Origin: Ochotona curzoniae
Taxonomy: Eukaryota; Chordata; Mammalia; Lagomorpha; Ochotonidae
NCBI RefSeq assembly: GCF_017591425.1
Contig: NW_024467101.1
Location: 12,288,918 to 12,352,917 of the forward strand
Direction: 5' to 3'
Length of the DNA: 64,000 nt
Under the pieces are notes generated by a model, which made no database searches, had not been told where the DNA came from, and was given only the letters and a program-made list of their open reading frames with translations. Both the position numbers and the translations under genes were made by a program. Shown one piece after another: positions 58,401 through 64,000 of the stretch (the first letter of the stretch is position 1; each line of letters begins with the position of its first letter).

Positions 58401-61400
58401 TGGGGCAACTAGAGGTCAGGTTGTGAGCGGAGAGGGTTCAGGGTCAGAATGCTTAGGAGCCTCACAATGTTCTGTCTTTTCGTCTGGATGCAAGAACGCC
58501 ATTGCCTCGTGCGCTTGAGAATACGTGTGCTGTCAGGATACACGTGAACACACTTTCAAAAGGTTCACGGGAAAATGGAACTTAGCAAAAAGGTTTTTTT
58601 TTTGGGGGGGGGGTGCAAATATAAATTGAAATCCATCATGGGCCTGGAGCACACAAGTTAGTTAACCTTCTGCTTGGGCCATCCCATTTTGAAGCACCTG
58701 GGTCCAAGTCCAGGCTCCGCTTCTGACTCCAGCTTCCTGCTAATGTGCACCCTGGGAGGCAGCAAGTGACGGCTCAAGGACCTAAGTAGTTGGGCTCCTG
58801 CCACCCACGTGAGAGACTGGAATTCAGCTCCTGGTTTCCAGCTTTGCCTGACCCAGTCCCAGCTATGGTGGGTGTCTGGGGAGTGAATTAGTAGGTGAAA
58901 GCTCTGTATGTATGTCTGTCTCTTTCAAATAAATTTTAAAAATTGAAGTTCATGCATAATTTTTTTTTTACTTATTTTTATTGGAAAGTCAGATTCACAG
59001 AGAGAAGGAGATACAGAGAGAAAGATCCCCCATCTGCTGATTCACTCCCCAAGTGGATGCAACAGCTGCAGCTGAGCCAATCCAAAGCCAGGAGCTAGGA
59101 GTTTCTTCTAGGTCTTCTATGTGTTACAGCATCCCAAAATGTTGGGCCGTCCTCTACTGCTTTCCCAGGTCACAAGCAGGGAGCTGGATGGGAAGTGAAA
59201 CAGCTGGGACACAAACTGGCACCCAAATGGGATCCTGGTGCATGCAAGGTGAGGATTTAGCCACTAGGCTACCACGCAGGGCCCCATGCTTAGTTTTATA
59301 ATGATATATTCTCCATGAAATTTCTGCTTACCAAGAGTCTTCCGAATGGTGCGTGCCATTTCAATTTCTTTGCACCAAAAAATATCCCACTTTTATTCCA
59401 TTTGCTCTGAACTTTTTGAACCACTTTTGTATTCATGTATAAAGTTTTGTGACTAATCAGAGTCTGAATCAGGTTAGTTATTTTTATTTCATCTTTAATA
59501 TGCATGCATTTCTGTGGCTCACTTAGGAATTTTTAATTCTCAGAAGAAGAAATCTTTTGCACCCATCTGTGTGTCTCTTGCAGCCGGAAGCTGGCCGGTC
59601 CCAAGGGCCGCAAGAGGATTGGTTGGATGGAGTTCCGGCTCCTGCACTACGCAGGGGAGGTCACGTACTGTACCAAGGGTGAGTGGCCGGGGCTGCAGCA
59701 GCTGCTCCGGAGAAGCAGCTCGTGGCCGTCCCAAAGGACCCCGACCGCACACTCACCTGTGCCGTTGGAAAAGACTTTCTCATTTCCTTGATAATTTTAT
59801 ATCCGAGCGGTTTCTGAAAGTTTCAGGGGAAGTGTGTACTATAAAAATAGGTATGTGTGGTTTTCAAAATAGCCCCCAAAACTGCATTTTCTGTGAACTC
59901 TGTTGAAGGCCCCTCTAGCCCCTTGTGGAGATGGACTTTGTGCACCATCCGTATCCACCTGCATTTCAGCCATCTGCCCAGCCCTTGCTGCAGTTACACT
60001 TACACATTTCAGCAGCCAGAATGGAAGCCCTGTTCCCAGTTCCCACCATTCCCCCTATCCTGCCTCCCTGAGCAACCACTATAGCCTCAGGCCACAAACT
60101 CACCTGCTTTCTATACCCGTGCTTCTTCCAGACACTGCCTTTGAAAAGATTGTTTTGTTATTTGAAAGGCAGATTTACAGAGAGAAGGAGTGACACAGAG
60201 AAAGATCTTTCATCTGCTGCTTAACTCACCAAATGACAAGGGTCAGAACTGAGCTAGTCGCAAGCCAGGAGCCAGGAGTTTCTTATGGATCTTCCACATA
60301 GATGCAGGGTCCCAAGGCTTTGGGCCATCCTCTACTGTTTTTCCAGGTTATAAGCAGGAAACTAGATGGGAAGTGGAGCTGCTGGGACATGAACTAATAT
60401 CCATATAGGATGCCAGCACTTGCAGGCAGAGGATTAGCAAATTGAGCCATTGTACCACCACCCTCCCCACCCCCATCCTAAATTCTTTCATCTCTGTGAT
60501 GTGGCCTGAATTAGTATCCTCCTTTCAATCCATGAGGAAAGTGAGCTCAGAGAAGTTGAATGACATATCTAAGGTCACACAGCCGGTAAGTGACAGAACT
60601 AGAGTTCAAATTTGGGCTCTCAACAATCTGAGCCAACACCTGCTGTCTCCCGTGGTACACATTAGCAGGGAGCAGGACGGGAGACCCACTCCTAAGGCAC
60701 TTGGATATGGGCGTCTCAACTGATGATGTCAAACCACTTTACTCCCTCCACCCCTCCACCCTTCTACCACTCCACCCCTCTACCCTTCCAACCCCTCCAC
60801 CATTATTTTTGGATGGTCCTCATTTGTATCTCACTGCTACTGGACTGTGACATGCGCACAAGTCTCGGCACGAAGGCTGTGATGGGTGTGCAGTGTCAGG
60901 GTTGCGTCTACCACGCGTCCTAAGCTCAGTTCCAAGGACCTACTTTCTCGGCTGTTGCCCATATGAGCCCGGGGCTGTCGGCGGGGACCTGGAGAGCCTC
61001 TTGGTTGTCCCACATGGCGAAAGTGCTACTGGCATCCAGTGTGAGCAGCCACCAGCAATGTGACCCAGCATCCTACCAGGCCATCACATGGCCCCAAGTA
61101 ATCAGGGTGCCGAGGTTGGGAAGCTGGGTTCTAACCCTAAGAAATTACTTTTAGGGTTTCCCTCTGCCATCTGAATTATGATTTTTTAGAAGAAAAGCTA
61201 AAGATTTAAAGGCTTTTTTTTTTTCATGGTCACCACTGATTTTTTTTTTTTCATGATTTTTTAAATTGGATGTTTTACAGGATTCCTGGAAAAAAACAAC
61301 GACCTCCTCTACAGACATCTGAAAGAAGTAAGTGGGTCTGTGATGGGCTCGGGGTGCCACCTGGGGACCTAGTTTGGGAACAGCTTTGGATTTGTTGTGT

Positions 61401-63885
61401 TTTCTCAGCTGTGCACTGTGGAGTTAGAACTCTGTCGTTAGTGTCATGGCCGGGCCACACATTCACGGACCTCTGTGTGAGCCCTTCGCTTGGCAACCAG
61501 GCTCAAGTGTGTGGGACCCCCGGGCGGGCAGCCCTGTGATTTCAGTGGTGGATAAGACCGGGTCCTAGTCCTTACGAGGCTCCCAGATGGAATGGAGGGC
61601 GGGGGGGGAGGGGACTGGTGCAGTGGGTAAAGCTGCCGCCTGCAGTTCAGCAACATTAAAGCACATTCACCTTGAGATGAATCTCCATAACTCTTCTTGC
61701 AAAAGTTAAATGCAACCCCCTTTAAAAAGAAGATTTATTTAAAAGGAAATTTTATAGAGGAGAGACAGAGAAAGATCTTCCATCTGCTGGTTCACTTCCC
61801 AAATGGCCACAATGGTGGGATCTGAATCAGTTCAAAGCCAGGAGTGAGCTTCTTCCGGGTCTCCCACACAGGTGCAGGGTCCCAAGGCTTTGGGCCATCC
61901 TCTGCTGCTTTCCCAGGCCACAGACAGGGAGCTGGAAAGGAAGTGGAGCAGCCAGGACATGAAGCAGTACCTACATGGGTGCTGATGTTTGAAGTTGGAG
62001 GGTTAGCCTGTTGAGCCATGGTGCCAGCCCCAGATTCGATCCCCTTTACCCAACAACTTGCCCTTCCCTCAGGCCTGGCCCCGGCCAGCACCGTCCTTCC
62101 GTCTGTGTCTGCAGTCCGCATACCACCGGCAGTCATCATTTCTTTTTGGCTCATTGGCACTTGGCAGAACATTGTCAAGGTTCCTCTGTGTTGGAGCTTG
62201 GATCAGAATTGACCTCTAAGACAGAATAAGGACTCACATTGCAACCCTGCAGGATAAGCCACTGCTTGTGATGCTGGCATCCCATATCGGAGCACTGGTT
62301 CGAGTCCCAGCTGCTCCTTTTCTCATCTAGCTCTCTGCTGATGCAGCAGGGATGGCCTATGTGCTTGGGTTCTGGCCACCCACATGGGAGACCCAGACGG
62401 AGCTCCAGGATCCTGGCTGCAGCCTGGCCCAGCCCTGACCACTGCAGCCATTGGTAGAAGTCCCCACAAAAGGAAGATCTCTCGCTTTCACTCTCCACAC
62501 ACCGTGCACATCTGCACCTTCCTCTTGTCACTTCATGTCAAAACTTTGCAAAGAGCCAGTTCACTCTGTAGTGGCTGAATTCAACTGGGGAAATGCTTGT
62601 TGAGTCTTAGCAGAAGAAAAATAGCCTTGGCAAGAAGAGAATGCAGTGGATACAGTAGGGTGAAGCTTTCCTTTTATAGTTTTTTTTTTTAAATATTCCT
62701 TTGAAAGGTTCACTCCCCACATGCCCGTAACAACTGGGGCTGGGCCAGGCTGAAGCTGGGAATTCAGTTCAGGTTTCCCCCATGGCTGGGGTGACAGCAA
62801 CATGACTGTGTGAGCTGCTGCCTCCCAGGGTGCATGTTAGCAGGAAGCAGGAATCAGAAGTGGAGCCAGGACTCAAAACCAGCACTCCACTGATATGGGC
62901 ATCCTAAGGGACCTGTTGATAGCAGCACCCAATATGCACCCCATTCTATGGCACCTGCGTCTTCCCCTCTGTCCCAGTTGAAGCATCTTCTGGCACCCAT
63001 GACGCAGGTGGCTGTTGCCCAGTGCGTACTTCTGCAACCTGCCTGCAGGTGCTTTGGCTATTGCTGGCCCAAGGGGAAGAACACTCCTTTGTTTCCCTTG
63101 CAGGTGCTGTGCAGGTCTAAGAACAGCATCCTCAAGGAATGCTTCCTGGCGGCCGAGCTGGAGAATCGCCGGAGGCCACCCACGGTGAGTGGATGAGATG
63201 CCCAGGAAGGACCGGAAGTGGGATCAGAGAGTTCCCCGGCAGGGGTGTTGGCCACGAGCCCCCTGCACCTTGGATGCCACTCTCCTCCATTCCCAAGGCA
63301 ACCCTCTCTACTGGGATCTACTAAGCATGTACTTATTGCAAGGTTCGCACCAGTTTATGAACGTGAAGGTGTTCCCTGATGCACCTGCTACAGGCCAGGC
63401 ACTGTGCAGGGCTCAGGGGTTAGTCAGCCAAGCTCTTCTCCCTCCTCAGGCTGATGATCATGGGGTCAGGGGGAGGGCCTCGGAAGATGTCCTGAAAGAG
63501 GCCTGACTCGGGGCAGTGATGCTGAGTGGCAGCTTCAGCGATAATGCAGGTTCCGCCGAGCAATCCTCGCGGACATGCTGACATGTCCTGCATGAATGGC
63601 TTGTCCAACTTCCCCCCTTGATGCAAGGCTGCTTTTCTCTACTTCTTAGGCCAGGAGGCCAGGTGAGCAGGTGACCTGCCAAGTGAGCAGGGCCCTGTGC
63701 CCCAGCCATCTTCTCTGTATTGTCCCGGGGAGCTGCGGTGCCAACTCAGCTCCTGTTCTCTCTCTTTCTCTCTGGGCAGGTGGGGACGCAGTTTAAGAAC
63801 AGCTTGAGCAGCCTCCTGGAAATTCTTATCTCAAAGGAGCCCTCATATATCCGCTGCATCAAGCCCAACGAGAGGAAAGAACCTA
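36853..63885 (+). CDS. MYO1H: MYO1H, unconventional myosin-IH, 5' and motor-domain exons (3' end beyond window)
   Basis: Seventeen exons join to about 594 codons: 36853-36978, 38526-38641, 41576-41774, 42579-42659, 46048-46227, 48892-48990, 49981-50094, 50386-50457, 50833-50952, 53326-53393, 54507-54612, 55832-55912, 57499-57590, 59584-59678, 61281-61327, 63104-63184, 63780-63885. All introns are GT-AG and phases agree. The protein starts [19 protein letters not shown] and carries P-loop GESGAGKT (105-112), switch [10 protein letters not shown] (157-165) and switch II DIYGFE (381-386). It matches human MYO1H from memory more closely than its paralogue MYO1C (for example [11 protein letters not shown] rather than FVLLENFTSEA). 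Class I myosins are single-headed actin motors linking actin to membranes; MYO1H variants have been linked to congenital central hypoventilation. About 430 residues (end of motor, IQ neck, TH1 tail) are outside. The reading frame is intact. Confidence 0.93.
37887..38090. mobile_element. Possible CTTCAAAAAG-ended element
   Basis: TCCTTCAAAAAGTCTGTGGAAA starts it. The internal CAAAATCTACGCATAG resembles other copies. The right end is unclear. Confidence 0.35.
38290..38343. repeat. (CCAG)n tetranucleotide repeat
   Basis: About 13 units of CCAG-type sequence with CCTG and CAAC interruptions, about 180 bp before exon 2. Confidence 0.9.
38526..38641 (+). CDS. MYO1H: MYO1H exon 2 (residues 43-81)
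   Basis: Reads [19 protein letters not shown] through FFELPPH and ends in phase 2 before GTAAGT. It encodes the N-terminal motor strand with the myosin NPY motif. The acceptor is CCCTAG. Confidence 0.95.
39050..39363 (-). repeat. C-type SINE, minus strand, in MYO1H intron 2
   Basis: Starts with a run of T and TTAGATTGTCATTGGAAAGG and ends AAACTATGAGAGCAGCCC. Confidence 0.85.
39606..39903 (-). repeat. C-type SINE, minus strand, diverged
   Basis: The tail TTTCTTTTATTTGAGAGGGG is followed by the body. A G9 run occurs at 39747-39755. Confidence 0.7.
39909..40610 (-). mobile_element. Unidentified dispersed retroelement-like sequence, minus strand
   Basis: The left edge is T-rich (a poly-A on the minus strand). 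The segment GTCAAGGGCTACAGGAAAATGG plus its surroundings recurs at 55222-55310 (TTCAAGGGCTACAGGAAAGTGG). A 156-codon minus-strand frame is open but not recognised. It could be a 3' region of a lagomorph L1. Confidence 0.4.
40632..40950 (+). repeat. C-type SINE, plus strand
   Basis: The head is degraded (CCCAGAACACTGGCTCAATTG). The body and tail are clear to CCAATAAAAATAAAGAAATC. Confidence 0.85.
40970..41285 (+). repeat. C-type SINE, plus strand, fairly young
   Basis: GGGCCTGGTGTGAATGGCC through CAATAAAAATAAATAGACC, close behind the previous copy in the same orientation. Confidence 0.9.
41576..41774 (+). CDS. MYO1H: MYO1H exon 3, P-loop (residues 81-147)
   Basis: The acceptor TTTCTCTCACAG precedes GTACGCC. 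The exon encodes ADNAYRMM, then [17 protein letters not shown] with the nucleotide-binding P-loop, and ends LLLSNPVLE before GTAAGC. Confidence 0.96.
41775..42578 (+). other. MYO1H: MYO1H intron 3
   Basis: Apart from a short TG run (41981-41995), no repeat or other feature is recognised. Confidence 0.5.
42579..42659 (+). CDS. MYO1H: MYO1H exon 4, switch I (residues 148-174)
   Basis: Twenty-seven whole codons read [19 protein letters not shown] to FDFQ and include switch I, whose Asn, Ser and Arg contact ATP phosphates and Mg in myosins. The donor is CAG|GTACGC. Confidence 0.96.
42660..43209 (+). other. MYO1H: MYO1H intron 4, first part
   Basis: A 167-codon plus-strand frame (42878-43381) crosses this stretch. 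It matches nothing known and overlaps a degenerate SINE, so it is treated as chance. Confidence 0.4.
43210..43400 (-). repeat. Degenerate C-type SINE, minus strand
   Basis: AATGGCTCCTGGCAAGGCC and CAGGCACTCCAATGTGAGATG are SINE-like. Confidence 0.45.
43874..44216 (-). repeat. C-type SINE, minus strand, with target duplication
   Basis: Flanked by perfect 17-bp copies of CCTAAAGCTTTTATCTT (43857-43873 and 44217-44233). Confidence 0.95.
44234..45239 (+). other. MYO1H: MYO1H intron 4, middle part, with an old L1-like remnant
   Basis: About 44815-44995 (CATGTTGTTCCATGTAGCAG, CTGTCCTGTTGATGGGCATT) resembles the antisense 3' region of an old L1. The rest is unrecognised. Confidence 0.4.
45240..45526 (-). 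repeat. C-type SINE, minus strand, with internal deletion
   Basis: The segment around TGAACTGAGCTGTACAGGCAC lacks the usual GGAGCC...GGGTCTCCC part. Confidence 0.8.
45527..46047 (+). other. MYO1H: MYO1H intron 4, end
   Basis: Nothing beyond the acceptor GTTTTGAAG at 46047 is recognised. Confidence 0.4.
46048..46227 (+). CDS. MYO1H: MYO1H exon 5 (residues 175-234)
   Basis: Sixty codons from [19 protein letters not shown] through [15 protein letters not shown] to YKYLSQ. The conserved [11 protein letters not shown] segment is intact. The donor is CACAG|GTTGGA. The frame stays open for a long way into the intron, but homology ends at the donor. Confidence 0.95.
46658..46950 (-). repeat. C-type SINE, minus strand, old
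   Basis: CTTTTTATTTTTGTGAATGAAG through CACCTTAGCCACTAAGCC. Confidence 0.7.
47438..47745 (+). repeat. C-type SINE, plus strand, older subfamily
   Basis: GGATCCACTTGTTGGCATG head; GGCCCAAATGCTTGGGCCCC body; tail CTTTCAAATAAAAATAAG. Confidence 0.85.
47836..48093. repeat. Two C-type SINE 3' parts fused head to head
   Basis: A minus-strand 3' half (47836-48017) switches directly to a plus-strand 3' end (48018-48093, CTGCCTTTCCAATAAAAATA), leaving A/T tails at both outer edges. Confidence 0.7.
48195..48487 (-). repeat. C-type SINE, minus strand, old
   Basis: CATTTTTCTTTGAAAGGTATG through GAGCCACAATGCTAGGTCC. Confidence 0.8.
48510..48680 (+). repeat. Degenerate C-type SINE, plus strand
   Basis: TTGGTTAAGCACACAGGTGC head-like and a CT tail ending CCTATAAATAAATAC. 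Confidence 0.4.
48892..48990 (+). CDS. MYO1H: MYO1H exon 6 (residues 235-267)
   Basis: Thirty-three codons, [15 protein letters not shown] to DFTEADLE, between TTTTGTCCCAG and GTACGG. Confidence 0.95.
48991..49980 (+). other. MYO1H: MYO1H intron 6
   Basis: Contains an internal fragment resembling the CTTCAAAAAG-ended family (49130-49195, GGGTGCAAAAAGATTAAAATCC). Otherwise unrecognised. Confidence 0.4.
49981..50094 (+). CDS. MYO1H: MYO1H exon 7 (residues 268-305)
   Basis: Thirty-eight codons, [20 protein letters not shown] to EIKWIAK, including the conserved ASVLHLGN helix. The acceptor is CACCTCCTAG and the donor AAG|GTGGGG. Confidence 0.95.
50386..50457 (+). CDS. MYO1H: MYO1H exon 8 (residues 306-329)
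   Basis: Twenty-four codons, [20 protein letters not shown] then KTEE. The acidic pair at 328-329 falls at the TEDS-rule position of the actin-binding surface (16 residues before the DAMAK motif), suggesting no need for heavy-chain phosphorylation; that is inference. Confidence 0.93.
50458..50832 (+). other. MYO1H: MYO1H intron 8
   Basis: No repeat or gene is recognised. Frames here are short and unsupported. Confidence 0.4.
50833..50952 (+). CDS. MYO1H: MYO1H exon 9 (residues 330-369)
   Basis: Forty codons, [20 protein letters not shown] to [10 protein letters not shown]. It contains [10 protein letters not shown], the MYO1H form of the DALAK motif. Acceptor TTTTTGTCAG, donor AAG|GTTGGG. 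Confidence 0.95.
51128..51432 (+). repeat. C-type SINE, plus strand, older subfamily
   Basis: The head GGGCCTGCATAGTACAGTG, B box ATGGTTCAAGTCCCAGC and end CTGCCTTGCAAATAAAC are visible. Confidence 0.8.
51500..51998. mobile_element. CTTCAAAAAG-ended element split by a SINE
   Basis: The left end TACTTCAAAAAGCCATGGAAAA is at 51500 and the right end AGGAAGTTTTTGAAGTATGC at 51988. A SINE occupies 51663-51959 between them. Confidence 0.5.
51663..51959 (-). repeat. C-type SINE, minus strand, with target duplication
   Basis: Flanked by exact 16-bp copies of CCAAAATAAACTTTTA (51647-51662 and 51960-51975). Confidence 0.93.
52200..52259 (+). repeat. Perfect 20-bp tandem repeat, three copies
   Basis: AAAGGACACACACTGGGAGC is repeated at 52200, 52220 and 52240 without mismatch. 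Confidence 0.97.
52429..52480. repeat. (CA)n microsatellite
   Basis: About 24 CA units with one early TA interruption, directly before a plus-strand SINE. Confidence 0.95.
52488..52750 (+). repeat. C-type SINE, plus strand
   Basis: GCCAGGGCCAACACTGTGG head, GTATCCCATATGGGCACTG, and a body to GTGAATGGAAG. The tail is eroded. Confidence 0.85.
52751..53325 (+). other. MYO1H: MYO1H intron 9, end
   Basis: No repeat or gene is recognised before the exon 10 acceptor (TTTTGACTAG). Confidence 0.4.
53326..53393 (+). CDS. MYO1H: MYO1H exon 10, switch II (residues 370-392)
   Basis: [20 protein letters not shown] ends in phase 2 before GTGAGT. DIYGFE is the class-typical switch II. Confidence 0.96.
53394..53929 (+). 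other. MYO1H: MYO1H intron 10, first part
   Basis: Unrecognised sequence. It ends at the target site of the young SINE. Confidence 0.4.
53946..54282 (-). repeat. Young full-length C-type SINE, minus strand, with target duplication
   Basis: Near-consensus. It is flanked by AATTGTTTTATTTTTT (53930-53945 and 54283-54298). The head complement ends GCGCCACCGCGCCGGGCCC. It lies 225 bp before exon 11. Confidence 0.95.
54366..54425 (+). repeat. C-type SINE 3' end, plus strand
   Basis: CTCCTCTCTGTACATCTGAC then CCAATAAAAATAATAAATG. Confidence 0.7.
54507..54612 (+). CDS. MYO1H: MYO1H exon 11 (residues 392-427)
   Basis: [20 protein letters not shown] to EAEGIE, the relay-helix region. Acceptor GCCTCTCCAG, donor GAG|GTGAAC. 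Confidence 0.96.
54873..55204 (-). repeat. C-type SINE, minus strand, with target duplication
   Basis: Flanked by TATTTTTGACAATCT (54858-54872 and 55205-55219). It was inserted into a copy of the dispersed sequence also seen at 39909-40030. Confidence 0.95.
55388..55711 (-). repeat. C-type SINE, minus strand
   Basis: TTTTTTTTAAAGATGTATTTA tail through GAGCCATTGCACCAGGCCC head complement. Confidence 0.9.
55832..55912 (+). CDS. MYO1H: MYO1H exon 12 (residues 428-454)
   Basis: Twenty-seven codons, [20 protein letters not shown] to ISIL. Acceptor GGTCGTTTCAG, donor CTG|GTGAGG. Confidence 0.96.
56455..56790 (+). repeat. Probable L2/MIR-type old repeat
   Basis: TATTGAGTGCTTCCTTGGAG and GGCCATTTGAGCAAAGACC follow the usual 3' layout of L2 elements. 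It is diverged as expected of an ancient copy. Confidence 0.5.
57090..57395 (-). repeat. C-type SINE, minus strand, old, A-rich edge
   Basis: AAGTTATTTGAAAAGTGGAGG through GCCCGGTGTGCCCCAAC. It ends about 100 bp before exon 13. Confidence 0.7.
57499..57590 (+). CDS. MYO1H: MYO1H exon 13 (residues 455-485)
   Basis: [20 protein letters not shown] to KHAHFQ, phase 2 at AAC|GTATGT. DEEC continues the loop that follows the relay helix. Confidence 0.95.
57591..58551 (+). other. MYO1H: MYO1H intron 13, first part
   Basis: Contains a C11 run (57700-57710) but no recognised repeat or gene. Confidence 0.4.
58635..58945 (+). repeat. C-type SINE, plus strand, older subfamily
   Basis: The B box TGGGTCCAAGTCCAGGC, a body with CTGCTAATGTGCACCC, and the tail TTTCAAATAAATTTTAAAA are present. 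Confidence 0.8.
58958..59283 (-). repeat. C-type SINE, minus strand
   Basis: TTTTTACTTATTTTTATTGG through CTACCACGCAGGGCCC. Flanks CATGCATAAT and CATGCTTAGT may be a decayed target duplication. Confidence 0.92.
59584..59678 (+). CDS. MYO1H: MYO1H exon 14 (residues 485-517)
   Basis: [20 protein letters not shown] then [11 protein letters not shown], with the conserved HYAGEV strand. The basic GPKGRKR stretch is a surface loop typical of MYO1H. Acceptor TCTCTTGCAG, donor AAGG|GTGAGT. Confidence 0.96.
59810..59910. mobile_element. CTTCAAAAAG-ended element, diverged copy
   Basis: CTGAAAGTTTCAGGGGAAG and GCATTTTCTGTGAACTCTGTTG correspond to the two ends. It lies just downstream of exon 14. Confidence 0.4.
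60146..60462 (-). repeat. C-type SINE, minus strand
   Basis: GATTGTTTTGTTATTTGAAAGG through AAATTGAGCCATTGTACC. Confidence 0.85.
60640..60722 (-). repeat. C-type SINE fragment, minus strand
   Basis: CACATTAGCAGGGAGCAGG and CACTTGGATATGGGCGTC. Confidence 0.4.
60740..60802. repeat. CCACCCCTC/CTACC-type low-complexity repeat
   Basis: Irregular tandem CTCCACCCCTCCACCCTTC sequence. Confidence 0.8.
60803..61280 (+). other. MYO1H: MYO1H intron 14, end
   Basis: Unrecognised, ending with two CATG-linked T tracts and the exon 15 acceptor. Confidence 0.4.
61281..61327 (+). CDS. MYO1H: MYO1H exon 15 (residues 517-532)
   Basis: A 47-nt exon encoding [16 protein letters not shown]. Acceptor GATGTTTTACAG, preceded by two long T tracts (61215-61225 and 61241-61251); donor GAA|GTAAGT. 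Confidence 0.95.
61725..62032 (-). repeat. C-type SINE, minus strand
   Basis: AAAGAAGATTTATTTAAAAGG through GAGCCATGGTGCCAGCCCC. Confidence 0.85.
62243..62505 (+). repeat. C-type SINE, plus strand, older subfamily
   Basis: CATCCCATATCGGAGCACTGG, then the B box GGTTCGAGTCCCAGC and a body to AAGGAAGATCTCTCGC. Confidence 0.8.
62685..62932 (-). repeat. C-type SINE, minus strand, shortened
   Basis: The tail TTAAATATTCCTTTGAAAGG joins almost directly to TTCACTCCCCACATGCCC, so the GA-rich segment is deleted. Confidence 0.65.
63104..63184 (+). CDS. MYO1H: MYO1H exon 16 (residues 533-559)
   Basis: Twenty-seven codons, [20 protein letters not shown] then NRRRPPT. Acceptor CCCTTGCAG, donor ACG|GTGAGT. 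Confidence 0.95.
63185..63779 (+). other. MYO1H: MYO1H intron 16
   Basis: About 63370-63415 (TGCTACAGGCCAGGCACTGTG) is MIR-like. Otherwise no repeat is recognised. Confidence 0.4.
63780..63885 (+). CDS. MYO1H: MYO1H exon 17 (residues 560-594), last in window
   Basis: [20 protein letters not shown] then [15 protein letters not shown], phase 1 at CCTA|GTGAGT. It includes the strongly conserved IRCIKPN actin-interface segment. The frame stays open past the donor but diverges from the family there. Confidence 0.95.
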
Positions 63886-64000
63886 GTGAGTTACGACTCG
63901 TTCTGGGCACTGAGCTCGGAGAAAAAATGGCCAAGTGAGGCCAGCCAAGAGGGTGCGGGCGAAAAGGCTTGCTTCTGGTCCCATGCGTGGGAATGCGTTG

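Larger units (their letters stand above)
58552..59345. mobile_element. CTTCAAAAAG-ended element interrupted by two SINEs
   Basis: TTCAAAAGGTTCACGGGAAAATG starts the left part, TTGAAATCCATC lies before the first SINE, a short middle piece sits at 58946-58957, and TTCTCCATGAAATTTCTG follows the second SINE. Confidence 0.4.

Noticed and set aside
36817..63885. Assignment of the myosin to MYO1C instead of MYO1H
   Set aside because: Diagnostic residues ([35 protein letters not shown]) match MYO1H, and the FOXN4 neighbour fits the MYO1H locus.

Overview
This is a stretch of mammalian nuclear DNA, most likely from a pika (Ochotona) or a close lagomorph relative. The evidence is the interspersed repeats: about 65 copies or pieces of a tRNA-headed SINE of the lagomorph C type (A-box-like TGGCGCAAGTGG, B-box-like GGTTCTAATCC, CT-rich tail, AATAAA end). 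Several are nearly intact with target-site duplications, and their consensus looks like the pika rather than the rabbit subfamily. The genus is an inference from memory of those consensus sequences; the lagomorph call is firmer.

Two protein-coding genes lie head to head. At the left edge on the minus strand is the 5' end of FOXN4: a 102-nt exon (765-866) carrying the start-codon region, followed upstream by a CpG island (about 1280-2450) holding the promoter and candidate non-coding first exons. The rest of FOXN4 lies left of the window. From 36817 to the right edge on the plus strand is MYO1H (unconventional myosin-IH, class I). Seventeen coding exons with AG/GT borders and compatible phases encode about 594 residues: most of the motor head, with P-loop, switch I and switch II. 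The converter, neck and tail lie beyond the window.

The roughly 34 kb between the two genes contains no convincing additional gene. It holds SINEs on both strands, an L1 insertion at 6931-8540 whose 5' part is inverted (twin-priming structure flanked by a matching target duplication), an ancient L1 remnant (35440-36165), a dispersed family of short elements with CTTCAAAAAG/CTTTTTGAAG ends, minisatellites and microsatellites, and several non-repetitive blocks that may be FOXN4 or MYO1H regulatory DNA. MYO1H introns are filled with the same SINE families.

The observations most worth following are: (1) the FOXN4 start exon, where the usual first ATG is followed after two codons by an in-frame TGA and the conserved frame resumes only at an internal ATG; (2) an open, basic 12-codon frame upstream of the MYO1H ATG that runs through a splice acceptor, recalling the N-terminal extension of MYO1C; (3) a 63-bp inverted repeat with 4 mismatches (19515-19577 / 19907-19969) made from old repeat-like sequence; (4) the twin-primed L1; (5) a duplicated homeodomain-type module at 13780-13843. 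No RNA gene, CRISPR array or prokaryotic-type system is present.
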